Below the pieces are notes generated by a model. The model was not told where the DNA came from, did no database searches, and saw only the letters and a list, made by a program, of their open reading frames with translations. From Pelosinus sp. UFO1 (GTDB lineage: Bacteria > Bacillota > Negativicutes > DSM-13327): a DNA stretch of 64,000 nucleotides. The DNA lies in the NCBI RefSeq assembly GCF_000725345.1, contig NZ_CP008852.1, positions 4,084,001-4,148,000 of the forward strand, in the 5' to 3' direction. Made by a program: the position numbers and the translations under genes. This document shows, in pieces, positions 8,498-16,488 of this stretch; positions within the stretch are counted from its first letter, which is position 1, and every line of letters begins with the position of its first letter.

Positions 8498-10002
8498 CCT
8501 TATCCATTCGAAAAAAGCTTTTCATCATCTTAAGTGGGCTTATACTGTTTTTTGTACTAATGTCGTTAGGCCTGACCCGTATTGGTTTAGAAAAATTTTA
8601 TCTTTGGCAAAAGAAAGATGTCCTGATAGCAAATAGTACCGCTTTAGATAACCTATATCAGGGAGATCCCAAAGAAATATCCTTAGAACTCGAAAGGGTC
8701 AGCAATGCACTTGGTGCAGGAATTATTATCTTTACAAAGGAAGGCTATATAAAGTATAGCTCCTTTGGCCCTATCATCAATCAAGAGTTTCAACGCTTTC
8801 CTAATCCCATTGGTCCTCCTACGACCGATAAATCCCGCCCTCGTTTTCCTCACGGGCCTCCACCTCTCATTAAAGATCGAGAAGTGATTGATGACCATAC
8901 CATCCTAGAAATAGAGCAAGATCCAGACCTAAAAATCGATTTTCTGGTAATCAGACGTCAAATGCTTAAGGATGATCTATTAATCATTAATCAGCCTCTT
9001 TCCTTGGTATCAGAAAGCGTTACTGTAGCCGCCCAGTTTATTATATTTACGGGCATATTATCAATACTAGCAGGCTGTATATGGGCTTTTTTCTTTGCCA
9101 AACGATTTACCCTCCCAATATTAGAACTTAATCGCATCGCACAAAGTATGTCCCAGCTTGACTTCTCACAGAAATGTACCATCAATCGCGCTGACGAAAT
9201 TGGTGAACTTGGTAAAAATATTAATCACTTATCCAATCAACTAGATACCGCCATCTCAGAACTCAGCCAGAAAAACCAACAACTGCTAGCAGATGTAGAA
9301 AAAGAACGAAAGCTGGATGCGATGCGTAAAAACTTTGTTTCCAATGTATCTCATGAGCTAAAAACACCCCTCTCCCTCATTCTCGGATACGCCGAAGGAT
9401 TGAAGGAAAATATTGCACAAGATGAAGCTAGTAAAAACTACTACTGCTCTGTTATTATGGATGAGGCCGAAAGAATGGATGCCTTAGTAAAAGATTTGCT
9501 GAACCTATCCCAAATTGAATCTGGGTTTTTTAAGCTTAGTAAAACTGATTTCAACCTTTCTCTATTACTACAGGACATGGTCCAAAAATACCTTACTATT
9601 TTAACGGAAAAAGAAATTACACTAGAGATGAATCTAGAGGATAACTACTTGGTAAACGGTGATGAATTACGTATTGAACAAGTTTTCTTAAACCTGTTTA
9701 CTAACGCCATTGACCATACAACATACCAGAAAGTTATCAAAATAGTTGTAAAAGACACTGAAAACGGTTATAGGGTCTTTATTTATAATTCGGGGCAACC
9801 AATACCAGAGGAAAGCTTAGAAAAAATCTGGACAAGCTTCTATAAAGTAGACAAAGCTCGAACTAGAGAACACGGTAGATATGGCTTAGGTCTTTCCATC
9901 GTGCGGGCCATTCAAGAACAACACGGCAACGACTATGGCGTGGAAAATCTCCCAGACGGTGTCCGGTTTTGGTTCGATCTTACTAAAGCGAAAAATTTAT
10001 AG
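8494..10002 (+). CDS. Membrane sensor histidine kinase
   Basis: Partner kinase, 502 aa. Two membrane segments (residues about 8-28 and 175-205) flank an extracytoplasmic sensor domain of about 150 residues that is rich in Pro/Arg (PNPIGPPTTDKSRPRFPHGP). HAMP follows, then HisKA with SHELKTPLSL (His287) and HATPase_c with N box, GYGLGLSI-like G box (RYGLGLSIVRAI). The sensor domain shows no known ligand motif. Its coupling to the regulator and the nearby small His/Pro-rich secreted protein, which may interact with the sensor, are notable. Confidence 0.95.
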   Translation: MTLSIRKKLFIILSGLILFFVLMSLGLTRIGLEKFYLWQKKDVLIANSTALDNLYQGDPKEISLELERVSNALGAGIIIFTKEGYIKYSSFGPIINQEFQRFPNPIGPPTTDKSRPRFPHGPPPLIKDREVIDDHTILEIEQDPDLKIDFLVIRRQMLKDDLLIINQPLSLVSESVTVAAQFIIFTGILSILAGCIWAFFFAKRFTLPILELNRIAQSMSQLDFSQKCTINRADEIGELGKNINHLSNQLDTAISELSQKNQQLLADVEKERKLDAMRKNFVSNVSHELKTPLSLILGYAEGLKENIAQDEASKNYYCSVIMDEAERMDALVKDLLNLSQIESGFFKLSKTDFNLSLLLQDMVQKYLTILTEKEITLEMNLEDNYLVNGDELRIEQVFLNLFTNAIDHTTYQKVIKIVVKDTENGYRVFIYNSGQPIPEESLEKIWTSFYKVDKARTREHGRYGLGLSIVRAIQEQHGNDYGVENLPDGVRFWFDLTKAKNL

Positions 10003-10007
10003 AAAAA

Positions 10008-10034
10008 TTACAATTTTATGTAATAAAATTGTAA
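10008..10034. promoter_or_regulatory. Dyad operator upstream of the secreted-protein gene
   Basis: Perfect 11-bp arms TTACAATTTTA/TAAAATTGTAA with a 5-bp centre, starting 6 bp after the kinase stop. On the minus strand it reads GTTACA then ATTACA with 11-bp spacing, the same arrangement as at 7722-7740. No T-run follows, so a terminator role is unlikely. CATAAT at 10046-10051 could be the -10 of an activator-dependent promoter. Confidence 0.6.
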
Positions 10035-10087
10035 CATTTCTCCCTCATAATAAGAGTCAAAGAAGATTACTAAAAGGGGAGAATGAA

Positions 10088-10564
10088 ATGAAACAACAAG
10101 TAGCAAAAAAAGTGGTTAGCGGATTGATTATGGGGTGCCTTACACTATCTTTTGGAGCATTGGCCCTAGCCCATGGCGGAGAACAGGGTCCTATGCCAGG
10201 CCCAGGCATGATGCAAGAAGATCGCCCCCATCCCGAAGATAGACAACAACACATGAACAAGGCTTTAGAAAAACTAGCCACTGATGGTACGATTACGCAA
10301 GACCAAGTAAGCAAGCTCAAAAGCTTCTTCAAGGAAAAAGACACTGAGCGAAGGACTGACATGGGAAAAATGAAAGATATGAGCCCCGAAGACCGAGATG
10401 CCTACCTTAAAGAAAAGTTCAAAAATCACCCCGATTTTATCAACGATATAAAGACGGCTGCTGAACTTTCAGAGGAACAAGCCAAAGCAGTTGCTGAAGC
10501 ACTGCGTCCTCCCCATGGCCCACATCCAGATGGTCCACGTTGCCCTATGATGCCAAATCCTTAA
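10088..10564 (+). CDS. Small secreted protein with Spy/CpxP-like LTxxQ-type motifs
   Basis: 158 aa from the ATG at 10088, preceded by AGGGGAGAATGAA; the frame is open further upstream into the kinase gene, but without a ribosome site. A signal peptide (KKVVSGLIMGCLTLSFGALALAHG) is followed by a Gly/Pro/Met/His segment, then an all-helical charged core with ITQDQVSKLKSFF and LSEEQAKAVAEAL, and a tail PPHGPHPDGPRCPMMPNP. The two xxxxQ helix starts resemble the LTxxQ repeats of periplasmic Spy/CpxP proteins, which restrain sensor kinases. Homology is not proven. Its own operator suggests it belongs to the regulon; the His/Met/Cys-rich ends could bind metal. Confidence 0.8.
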   Translation: MKQQVAKKVVSGLIMGCLTLSFGALALAHGGEQGPMPGPGMMQEDRPHPEDRQQHMNKALEKLATDGTITQDQVSKLKSFFKEKDTERRTDMGKMKDMSPEDRDAYLKEKFKNHPDFINDIKTAAELSEEQAKAVAEALRPPHGPHPDGPRCPMMPNP

Positions 10565-10603
10565 ATTCAGCAAGTAATGTATAATTATTACCATAACAAC
10601 AAT

Positions 10604-10634
10604 AAAACTCCTGCAAAATTCTTGCAGGAGTTTT
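10604..10634. terminator. Intrinsic terminator after the two-component operon
   Basis: 13-bp stem AAAACTCCTGCAA/TTGCAGGAGTTTT with a 5-base loop and T-run; A-rich on the other side, so it can also serve the convergent DUF1540 gene. Confidence 0.9.
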
Positions 10635-10679
10635 TAATTTGAAAAGTATATGTTCTCCCTTTAGGGCAATAATGATAAG

Positions 10680-11000
10680 CTATTTTGTCAGTTCAAAACT
10701 GTCACACTCTGTTTGCGTGTGATATTCAGCATGATCACCTTTGACCTTTATATTATCTAAAGTGCACAAATGATTACTATTAAAACTACAAGTCTCAACA
10801 GTGCATTTTAAACAATCACAAGAACCTGAGCTCAATGTATTATTCGTCAATTCTGCATAATGAAGTTTGTTTAAAAAGGAACCACAACAGGTGTCATAGT
10901 CTTTCAAAGCAGAACTGCCAACGATATCAACACAGTTGGCGTAACAGACGCCCGTCTTATTATGAGAACAATTTGTTACATCACAGCTAATCTTTGCCAT
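10680..11000 (-). CDS. DUF1540 protein with two Cys-rich repeats
   Basis: 106 aa from MAKISCDVTNCSH; the frame runs 36 codons further upstream, into the rubrerythrin gene, but AAGGAG stands just before this ATG. Two DUF1540 units are visible (residues about 5-48 and 58-103), each with CxxxxC, a C...C pair and a C-terminal C-x-SF or CDSF, twelve or more cysteines in all. Such small proteins are presumed metal-binding and are common in spore-forming Bacillota. It lies 13 bp after the reverse rubrerythrin stop, apparently in the same transcript, which suggests a redox or metal role. Confidence 0.88.
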   Translation of the reverse strand: MAKISCDVTNCSHNKTGVCYANCVDIVGSSALKDYDTCCGSFLNKLHYAELTNNTLSSGSCDCLKCTVETCSFNSNHLCTLDNIKVKGDHAEYHTQTECDSFELTK

Positions 11001-11013
11001 ATCAATATCTCCT

Positions 11014-11556
11014 TTATTTAAAGTATCTATCGAGTAAGCCTTTAAAAGCACACCCATGTCTAGCTTCATCTTTACACATCTCATGCACTGTATCATGGAT
11101 CGCATCAAGATTCTTTTCTTTTGCTAATACGGCTAGCTTCTTTTTGCCTTCACAAGCCCCATATTCAGCTTCCACTCTTGCACTCAAATTTGCTTTGGTA
11201 TCTGCAACAACTACCTCACCTAAAATTTCAGCAAACTTAGCAGCATGTTCGGCCTCCTCATAGGCAATTCGTTTATATGCTTCTGCCACTTCAGGATATC
11301 CTTGACGGTCTGCTTGACGGGACATAGCCAAATACATGCCGACTTCCGTGCATTCCCCAAGAAAATTAGCCCGCAGGCCATCCATCAGTTCAGGAGGGAT
11401 ATCTCGTGCAATCCCGATTCTGTGTTCATCTGCCCAGGCTAAATTTCCGGTCATTTCCTTGAACTGATCTTTGTTCGCTTTACAAACTGGACATTTGTCA
11501 GGTGGTTCTTCTCCTTCATGAACATACCCACAAATGATACAAACATATTTTTTCAT
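11014..11556 (-). CDS. Reverse rubrerythrin (NADH peroxidase type)
   Basis: Oxidative-stress di-iron protein, 180 aa. The rubredoxin-like domain is at the N-terminus ([20 protein letters not shown]; ligand cysteines 5, 8, 22 and 25) and the ferritin-like domain follows ([45 protein letters not shown]), the reverse of classical rubrerythrin. Members of this type reduce hydrogen peroxide and oxygen in clostridia and related anaerobes. AGGAGGAACAGGA precedes the ATG. No convincing PerR box is seen upstream. Confidence 0.95.
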   Translation of the reverse strand: MKKYVCIICGYVHEGEEPPDKCPVCKANKDQFKEMTGNLAWADEHRIGIARDIPPELMDGLRANFLGECTEVGMYLAMSRQADRQGYPEVAEAYKRIAYEEAEHAAKFAEILGEVVVADTKANLSARVEAEYGACEGKKKLAVLAKEKNLDAIHDTVHEMCKDEARHGCAFKGLLDRYFK

Positions 11557-11775
11557 TCCTGTTCCTCCCGACTAGTATAGAATGTAGATTACATGTTACC
11601 GCTTTAGTATTAGTTTTTACTATTTATACCATACTAAATTTGTCTATTTTTTTTATCAAAAAAAACTTTATTACCTTAAGGGTATAAGAAGTTGATTATA
11701 AAAATAGAATTAGAATAGGGGCAAGTTTTATAGGTAGCCCTAGAAACATAACAATCTATTAAGGATGGAATCTAA

Positions 11776-12306
11776 ATGTGGTATATTTTATTTTTTAGGA
11801 TTTTTCTTGTTCTTGGGTTTCTCTTAGCCGTATGGAAGTGGGGTGATTGGAAAAACCGAGAAAATTATTATTCAACAGTTTTATTTATTATGGTTATCAA
11901 CCTAGGTGCTAGTTTTTTAACATACCATCATATACTTTGGAATTATCAGCCCGACGCTCTTGTAAAAACACAAACAACAGTCGAATTGATCAATAGCTAT
12001 GTTATATTACCATCAGCAACATTTATCTATCTATCAAATTTTCCTTTTAACCGTAAAGGTAGATCCTATGGCTATATTGCCCTGTGGATTTTGCTCTTTA
12101 GTTGCCTAGAATTGATCGACAATGTAATCGGTGGTATGTCTTATAAAAATAACTGGTCATGGCTATCTTCCTCTATTCTTGATTGTGCTATGTTTCCAAT
12201 TATGAGGCTGCATTATGAAAGTCCATTACGAGCATGGATTGTTTGCTTATTAATCACAATTATTGTTTTAATACTTTTTGACTTTTCCTCGGCAGAAATG
12301 AAATAG
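11776..12306 (+). CDS. CBO0543-type multi-pass membrane protein
   Basis: 176 aa with four or five hydrophobic segments. The pattern near the N-terminus (VWKWGDWKNRENYYSTVLFIM), then HHILWNYQPDAL and the central ELIDNVIGGMSYKNNWSW, matches the CBO0543 family of spore-forming Bacillota, whose function is unknown. AAGGATGG stands 7 bases before the ATG. It is monocistronic, with its own terminator. Confidence 0.8.
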   Translation: MWYILFFRIFLVLGFLLAVWKWGDWKNRENYYSTVLFIMVINLGASFLTYHHILWNYQPDALVKTQTTVELINSYVILPSATFIYLSNFPFNRKGRSYGYIALWILLFSCLELIDNVIGGMSYKNNWSWLSSSILDCAMFPIMRLHYESPLRAWIVCLLITIIVLILFDFSSAEMK

Positions 12307-12322
12307 GGCAATACTTTTTACT

Positions 12323-12358
12323 AATTTTAGCCCCTATCATAAGACAGGGGCTAAAATT
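12323..12358 (+). terminator. Intrinsic terminator
   Basis: 13-bp stem AATTTTAGCCCCT/AGGGGCTAAAATT, 10-base loop, followed by TATTTATT. It ends the CBO0543-type gene. Confidence 0.8.
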
Positions 12359-12575
12359 TATTTATTAAATTAACTGACACATTATTTCTTTTTCTTATCT
12401 TTCACATATGCTTCAACTGGGAAAGGCGGGGCAAATTTAAATTACTCTGCTTTAAATAAGATTTTAAGGGTTCTAGTTCCAATTAGAAAAGCTGGAGCAT
12501 AGTAGATAATAGTAATCACAGTGGCACTGGTTTTTTATCATAAGCTGATCACATTATCTAAAAGGATGTGTTAAT

Positions 12576-12965
12576 TTGGCTTTGAAAGTGGATTTCCAGA
12601 ATACCTTAGAAACTTTTGTTTTTTCAAATCTTCCCGTCTTAATGAATATAACCAATGCCATGCATGTTGTTGTTTCTGATACAATAACGCCAACAACTCC
12701 TACTAACCCAACCATTCCTGTTTCCACTCCAATTGATACTACGATAACCCCTATACCTACCATCGTAATTACACCTGATGTTTTAAAAGCCATTCAAGCT
12801 TATACATTAAATAACTTTCCCGATATAGGACTCCCCCAGGATATTCAAGAAATTGCAAAAGAATTTTTAGCCAATCTCCCACCCATCGTACCTGTTACTC
12901 AAAATACTGCTACAACTCTTAATACTGCCACATCTACGAATCCTATTATTTCTGGCCAAGTCTAA
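12576..12965 (+). CDS. Small orphan protein with Thr/Pro-rich linker
   Basis: 129 aa, no family recognised. TTG start with AAAGGATG 6-7 bases before it. An N-terminal 30-residue amphipathic part (LKVDFQNTLETFVFSNLP) is followed by a 40-residue Thr/Pro/Ile linker (PTTPTNPTIPVSTP), then a helical segment (VLKAIQAYTLNNFPDIGLPQDIQEIAKEFL) and a Thr/Asn-rich tail. There is no signal peptide or membrane segment. Coding status is supported by the ribosome site, codon pattern and a terminator just downstream, but not by homology. A competing minus-strand frame over its first half looks like a shadow. Confidence 0.6.
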   Translation: MALKVDFQNTLETFVFSNLPVLMNITNAMHVVVSDTITPTTPTNPTIPVSTPIDTTITPIPTIVITPDVLKAIQAYTLNNFPDIGLPQDIQEIAKEFLANLPPIVPVTQNTATTLNTATSTNPIISGQV

Positions 12966-13000
12966 AACTGACTAGTCACTACATCTAAATAAATAGCTAA

Positions 13001-13029
13001 AAAACACAGGCAAAAAGTGCCTGTGTTTT
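13001..13029. terminator. Bidirectional intrinsic terminator
   Basis: 12-bp stem AAAACACAGGCA/TGCCTGTGTTTT with loop AAAAG between the convergent orphan gene and the FAH-family gene. Confidence 0.9.
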
Positions 13030-13045
13030 ATCAATTGCCAACTGT

Positions 13046-13927
13046 TTATTTTACGTAATTTGTTAGTTTTCCAATCTTTTCAACCTCTACTGTTACTATA
13101 TCGCCTGAATTCATTGGGCAGCTTCCAGAAGGTGAACCGAGAGCCAATACATCACCTGGTTCTAAGGTCATAACCTTTGAAATCCAGCTAATTAAAAAAG
13201 GTATACTTAAGGACATTTGATTTGTATTTCCGTCTTGCACTACTTTTCCATTCAATGTCGTAACAATCCTCAAATTGGTAGGGTCGACACCTGTTACGAC
13301 GCATGGGCCAATCGGACCAAAGGTATCGAAACCTTTGCCTCTTGTAAACTGTGGATCCGTCTTTGTAAGATCTCGAGCAGTAACGTCATTAAATACGGTA
13401 TAACCAAAAACGTAGCTTAGTGCATCTTCTTCTTTAATATTTTTACCACTTTTACCGATGACTACTGCTAATTCACCTTCAAGTTCTACTCTATTCGTCA
13501 TATCAAGTGGTGGCAAACAGATAGTTTCTTGATCAGCAATGAGTGCCGATTGGGGCTTCAAGAACAGGAAAGGCTCTTTTAAATTGGCTGTACCACCAGT
13601 TTCTTTTGCATGTCCAGCATAGGTCCAACCAAAATTTACAACCTTTGATGGTTCTACTGGAATTAAAATAGTAACATCAGAAAGTAAAACCTCTGTACCA
13701 TCATAGGTAACTGTACCAGACGCAATTTCGGCAAAATTGCTGGCAAGCTGAAAGATTGTATCCCCTTCCACTACACCATAAAATATATTTTTCTCTTTAT
13801 CCTGATAACGTACTATCTTTTGGGAACCACTCAATAAAACACCTACATCTTCAGAAGTGGTATTTAAGGAATAACGCCCTTCTAATACTGTTGACTCAAT
13901 ATCATTACAAACTGCTTCTTTTCCCAT
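13046..13927 (-). CDS. Fumarylacetoacetate hydrolase family protein
   Basis: Metal-dependent hydrolase/decarboxylase/isomerase of the FAH family, 293 aa. A small N-terminal domain (residues about 20-70) precedes the catalytic fold, which shows NFGWTYAGHAKETGG, KPQSALIADQETICLP, the acidic ligands in VELEGELAVVIG and the GYTVFNDVTARDL block. AAGGAGAAATTATT precedes the ATG. Family members act on acylpyruvates, oxaloacetate or aromatic-degradation products; the substrate cannot be told here. It is divergent from a LysR gene with two LysR-type boxes between them, so it is very probably that regulator's target. Confidence 0.9.
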   Translation of the reverse strand: MGKEAVCNDIESTVLEGRYSLNTTSEDVGVLLSGSQKIVRYQDKEKNIFYGVVEGDTIFQLASNFAEIASGTVTYDGTEVLLSDVTILIPVEPSKVVNFGWTYAGHAKETGGTANLKEPFLFLKPQSALIADQETICLPPLDMTNRVELEGELAVVIGKSGKNIKEEDALSYVFGYTVFNDVTARDLTKTDPQFTRGKGFDTFGPIGPCVVTGVDPTNLRIVTTLNGKVVQDGNTNQMSLSIPFLISWISKVMTLEPGDVLALGSPSGSCPMNSGDIVTVEVEKIGKLTNYVK

Positions 13928-14035
13928 AATAATTTCTCCTTACCCATGATTATTTTATAACTTCGATGAGCTTTTCCGTACCTTTAGTATAGATCTATCT
14001 TCTGTATAAGGAAAATATCGATTAATCATGGTATG

Positions 14036-14050
14036 ATAACTATAAGTTAT
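14036..14050. promoter_or_regulatory. LysR-type box, distal to regulator
   Basis: Perfect dyad ATAACT-ATA-AGTTAT, the T-N11-A layout of LysR-family sites, 109 bp before the FAH-family start. A near-identical box is present at 14162-14176. Confidence 0.7.
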
Positions 14051-14161
14051 TGGGTAAAGTAATGGGGCTAAAGGTATATTTTAAGAAATTATGATAAGTT
14101 CATAAAATAAATCCCATATTTCTAATGCTTTAATAGTTTATTTTTGTATAGCCATGCTATA

Positions 14162-14176
14162 ATAACTATAAGCTAT
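14162..14176. promoter_or_regulatory. LysR-type box overlapping the regulator promoter
   Basis: ATAACT-ATA-AGCTAT, one mismatch from the perfect box 126 bp away. It overlaps TATAAT at 14158-14163, a likely -10 of the LysR gene, which suggests autorepression. Confidence 0.7.
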
Positions 14177-14196
14177 CATATGGAGTGGATAAAGAC

Positions 14197-15084
14197 ATGG
14201 ATATAAGAGAATTAGAATATTTTGTTACTGTATCTGAATTACAAAATTTCACAGTTGCTGCCAATAGACTACACGTATCCCAACCCGCCATTTCCAAATC
14301 TATCCATAGATTAGAGGAAGAGTTAGGTTTTCAACTACTCAATCGAACCCAAAAAAAAGTTCTTCTTACAGAAGAAGGTGCCGTGTTTCTTGACTTAGCG
14401 AAAGACATTCTTGCCAGAATAATTGCTGCTCAAAACACGATGACAGAATATAAAAACTTAACTAGAGGGACCTTCCGAATTGCTGTCCCGCCTTTGTTAG
14501 GGGCTTATGTTTTTCCTGAGTTATTTGCGGCTTTCAAAAAAAATTATCCTTCCCTTGACATGGCTGTTATTGAGGATGGTTCCTCCACAGCTGTTGATCT
14601 AGTTAAGCGTGAAGAAGTGCATGTTGGCCTTGTCATTTTACCGCCAACTTTAACAGACCTGGATTCCCACCTAATTACCTCCCAGGAAATTGTCGTTTGT
14701 CTCCCCACAGAGCACCCTCTTAGCCAGGAGCCATTTCTAACCTTTGAACAACTAAAGAATGAGCCTATCATCCTTTATAATGAAGGGTTTGTATTGCGGC
14801 GCATCATTTTGGAGGAATATGCGAAGCACAATATTACACCGCAAGTAGCCTTATCCACCAACCAGTTCCAAACTATAAAAGCCTTAGTTGCCAAAGGAGT
14901 AGGGATTTCCTTTTTACCAAAAAATTCAATTAAAGTAGTGAATCATGTAACCAAAATCCCCCTTCACCCCCACCTCTTTTTAGATATGGGGCTCATTTGG
15001 AAACCTGATAAAGTCTTACCACTAGCCTGTAAGGCCTTTATTGATTTTGTTAATCAATTTGATCCAAATGAAAACTCTAACTAA
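14197..15084 (+). CDS. LysR-family transcriptional regulator
   Basis: 295 aa from ATG 14197; an in-frame GTG lies 12 bp earlier but overlaps the GGAG ribosome site, so the ATG (MDIRELEYFVTVSE) is preferred and matches family starts. Winged helix residues 1-60 with AANRLHVSQPAISKSIHRLEEELG, then the effector domain (LGAYVFPELFAAF, VGLVILPPTL, VAKGVGISFLPKNS). Divergent from the FAH-family gene with two matching boxes in the spacer. The effector is probably a carboxylic acid related to the hydrolase substrate (inference). Confidence 0.95.
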   Translation: MDIRELEYFVTVSELQNFTVAANRLHVSQPAISKSIHRLEEELGFQLLNRTQKKVLLTEEGAVFLDLAKDILARIIAAQNTMTEYKNLTRGTFRIAVPPLLGAYVFPELFAAFKKNYPSLDMAVIEDGSSTAVDLVKREEVHVGLVILPPTLTDLDSHLITSQEIVVCLPTEHPLSQEPFLTFEQLKNEPIILYNEGFVLRRIILEEYAKHNITPQVALSTNQFQTIKALVAKGVGISFLPKNSIKVVNHVTKIPLHPHLFLDMGLIWKPDKVLPLACKAFIDFVNQFDPNENSN

Positions 15085-15120
15085 TAAAGCACAAACAAAA
15101 ATTAACATCATTTTTTGCCA

Positions 15121-15158
15121 TAAAAGGAAAAGCAGGCTATGACCTGCTTTTCCTTTTA
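15121..15158. terminator. Bidirectional intrinsic terminator
   Basis: 16-bp stem TAAAAGGAAAAGCAGG/CCTGCTTTTCCTTTTA, 6-base loop, between the convergent LysR gene and the CheX-like gene. Confidence 0.93.
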
Positions 15159-15197
15159 TTATAACAATCTATGAAGTTTTCCTATAATACTCATTAA

Positions 15198-16064
15198 CTA
15201 TGCCCCAGTCATGATTAAATCCATTCTACCAATACCAGTATCGATCGCTACTGCATAATTGGATTTCCCCTTAAAAGCAGCACCTTTTGTAACAGTTTGT
15301 GGCTGTAGATCAAGATCCAATCCCACATTAGAAAGATTAATACAAAAAAGGCCATTAGCAACATTCAAAAACTCCCCTATACTATCAAAAGCAAGCTCAT
15401 TCATTTCACAAATTTCTTCACCACTATAGCTACGTGCTAATGTAAGCAATACACTATCTTCAGCAGTAAAACTACTATGTAGCGTAACATCTCCCATCAT
15501 ACTTTGTGAAACAAACCATCGATTCTGATCCTGTTCATGGGCTATTGATATAAGTAAGGGACTGGCGTCCAAAAAACGAACCATAGCTCGAAGAAAAAGT
15601 GAGATATAATCATAATACAATTCTACATTTTCATCTTCTGGTGAGAAGTTTATTTGAGTACGAATTCGCTCTTTAAGAACTGATACATCAGACTGTCCGC
15701 CTAAATTACTTTGTTTTTTGTAATCTTCTAAAACATGCTCCAGTTGTGCTAAAGTCATAAAACCTTTATCAACTAATGTCTGACCAAATTTGAGATGACT
15801 ATTTTCCTGTGTGTCTAAGAGAATCATAAGTTGCTCTTCTGATAAATAACCTCCGTCTAAAGCTATCTCCCCAAATCGTTTATCAATAGTATGTTGTAGC
15901 CTGTAAATTTCCTCTACTTGTTTAGCATTCAAAAATCCTTGATTAATGGCCAATACACCTAACTTTACTTGCACTGCACGTCTACTTTCAAGAACTTCCT
16001 GTACTTGAGTTGGTGTAAGTAGCCCTTGGTTTAATATATATTGAGCAAAAAATTGACTAAACAT
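15198..16064 (-). CDS. MshEN-like repeat protein fused to a CheX-like domain
   Basis: 288 aa with two parts. Residues about 5-120 hold consecutive units of the form KLGxLAINQGFLxxxQVEEIYxLQ, RFGEIALDGGYLSEEQLMxLLxTQ and KFGQTLVDKGFMTLAQLEHVL, fitting the 24-residue motif of GspE/MshE N-terminal (MshEN) domains, which in MshE bind c-di-GMP. Residues about 150-288 resemble CheX/CheC chemotaxis phosphatases, with the helix motif DSIGEFLNVANG carrying the expected E-xx-N. It follows the CheY-like gene directly, with its ribosome site inside that gene's end. Likely role: a phosphatase or modulator of the adjacent CheY-like protein, perhaps gated by c-di-GMP. The domain reading is by eye. Confidence 0.75.
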   Translation of the reverse strand: MFSQFFAQYILNQGLLTPTQVQEVLESRRAVQVKLGVLAINQGFLNAKQVEEIYRLQHTIDKRFGEIALDGGYLSEEQLMILLDTQENSHLKFGQTLVDKGFMTLAQLEHVLEDYKKQSNLGGQSDVSVLKERIRTQINFSPEDENVELYYDYISLFLRAMVRFLDASPLLISIAHEQDQNRWFVSQSMMGDVTLHSSFTAEDSVLLTLARSYSGEEICEMNELAFDSIGEFLNVANGLFCINLSNVGLDLDLQPQTVTKGAAFKGKSNYAVAIDTGIGRMDLIMTGA

Positions 16065-16439
16065 TTAGGGCTCCTTTCGAATGATGTCATTTACTGCTTT
16101 CACGATTTGATTACTATTGTATGGTTTTTGAATAAAATCGATTGCCCCTAGCTTAAGAGCCTCTAGCAATTTAGTAGCAGTACCTGTCGAAGAAAGCATA
16201 ATCACCCTTGCCTTATTATCTATTTCTTTAATTTTTTTCAAAGCATCTAAACCGCTTACTTTTGGCATAACAATATCCATAAATACTCCGTCAGGACAAA
16301 ACTGCACATACGCTTCAATCACTTCTTGTCCATCTTTCGCTTCAAAAACTTCACAACTTAGCTTTTCTAATTCTGCTCTTAATTTTTTTCGCAATAATAA
16401 TGAATCATCGCTAATCAAAATTTTCAGTGGTTTATGCAA
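16065..16439 (-). CDS. CheY-like single-domain response regulator
   Basis: 124 aa from a TTG at 16439 behind GGGGAGGATTTTT; a longer frame starting MRHIGSQF has no ribosome site. Receiver only: acidic pair D11/D12, phosphoacceptor D55 (VFMDIVMP), switch residues in MLSSTG and the conserved Lys in IQKPY. It is the middle gene of an HD-GYP, CheY-like, CheX-like operon, so phosphorylation by a CheA-type kinase elsewhere and dephosphorylation by the next gene product are reasonable inferences. Confidence 0.9.
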   Translation of the reverse strand: MHKPLKILISDDSLLLRKKLRAELEKLSCEVFEAKDGQEVIEAYVQFCPDGVFMDIVMPKVSGLDALKKIKEIDNKARVIMLSSTGTATKLLEALKLGAIDFIQKPYNSNQIVKAVNDIIRKEP

Positions 16440-16488
16440 AAAAATCCTCCCCTTACAAGTAAATTGACTACCTATATGCCGCACTTTT

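Noticed and set aside
9935-10087. Longer N-terminus for the small secreted protein
   Set aside because: It would overlap the kinase end and lacks a ribosome site, while the ATG at 10088 has AGGGGAG and opens a signal peptide.
11557-11775. PerR box before the reverse rubrerythrin gene
   Set aside because: Only a loose TAGTAT/ATACTA pair is seen; it lacks the TTATAAT-N-ATTATAA pattern.
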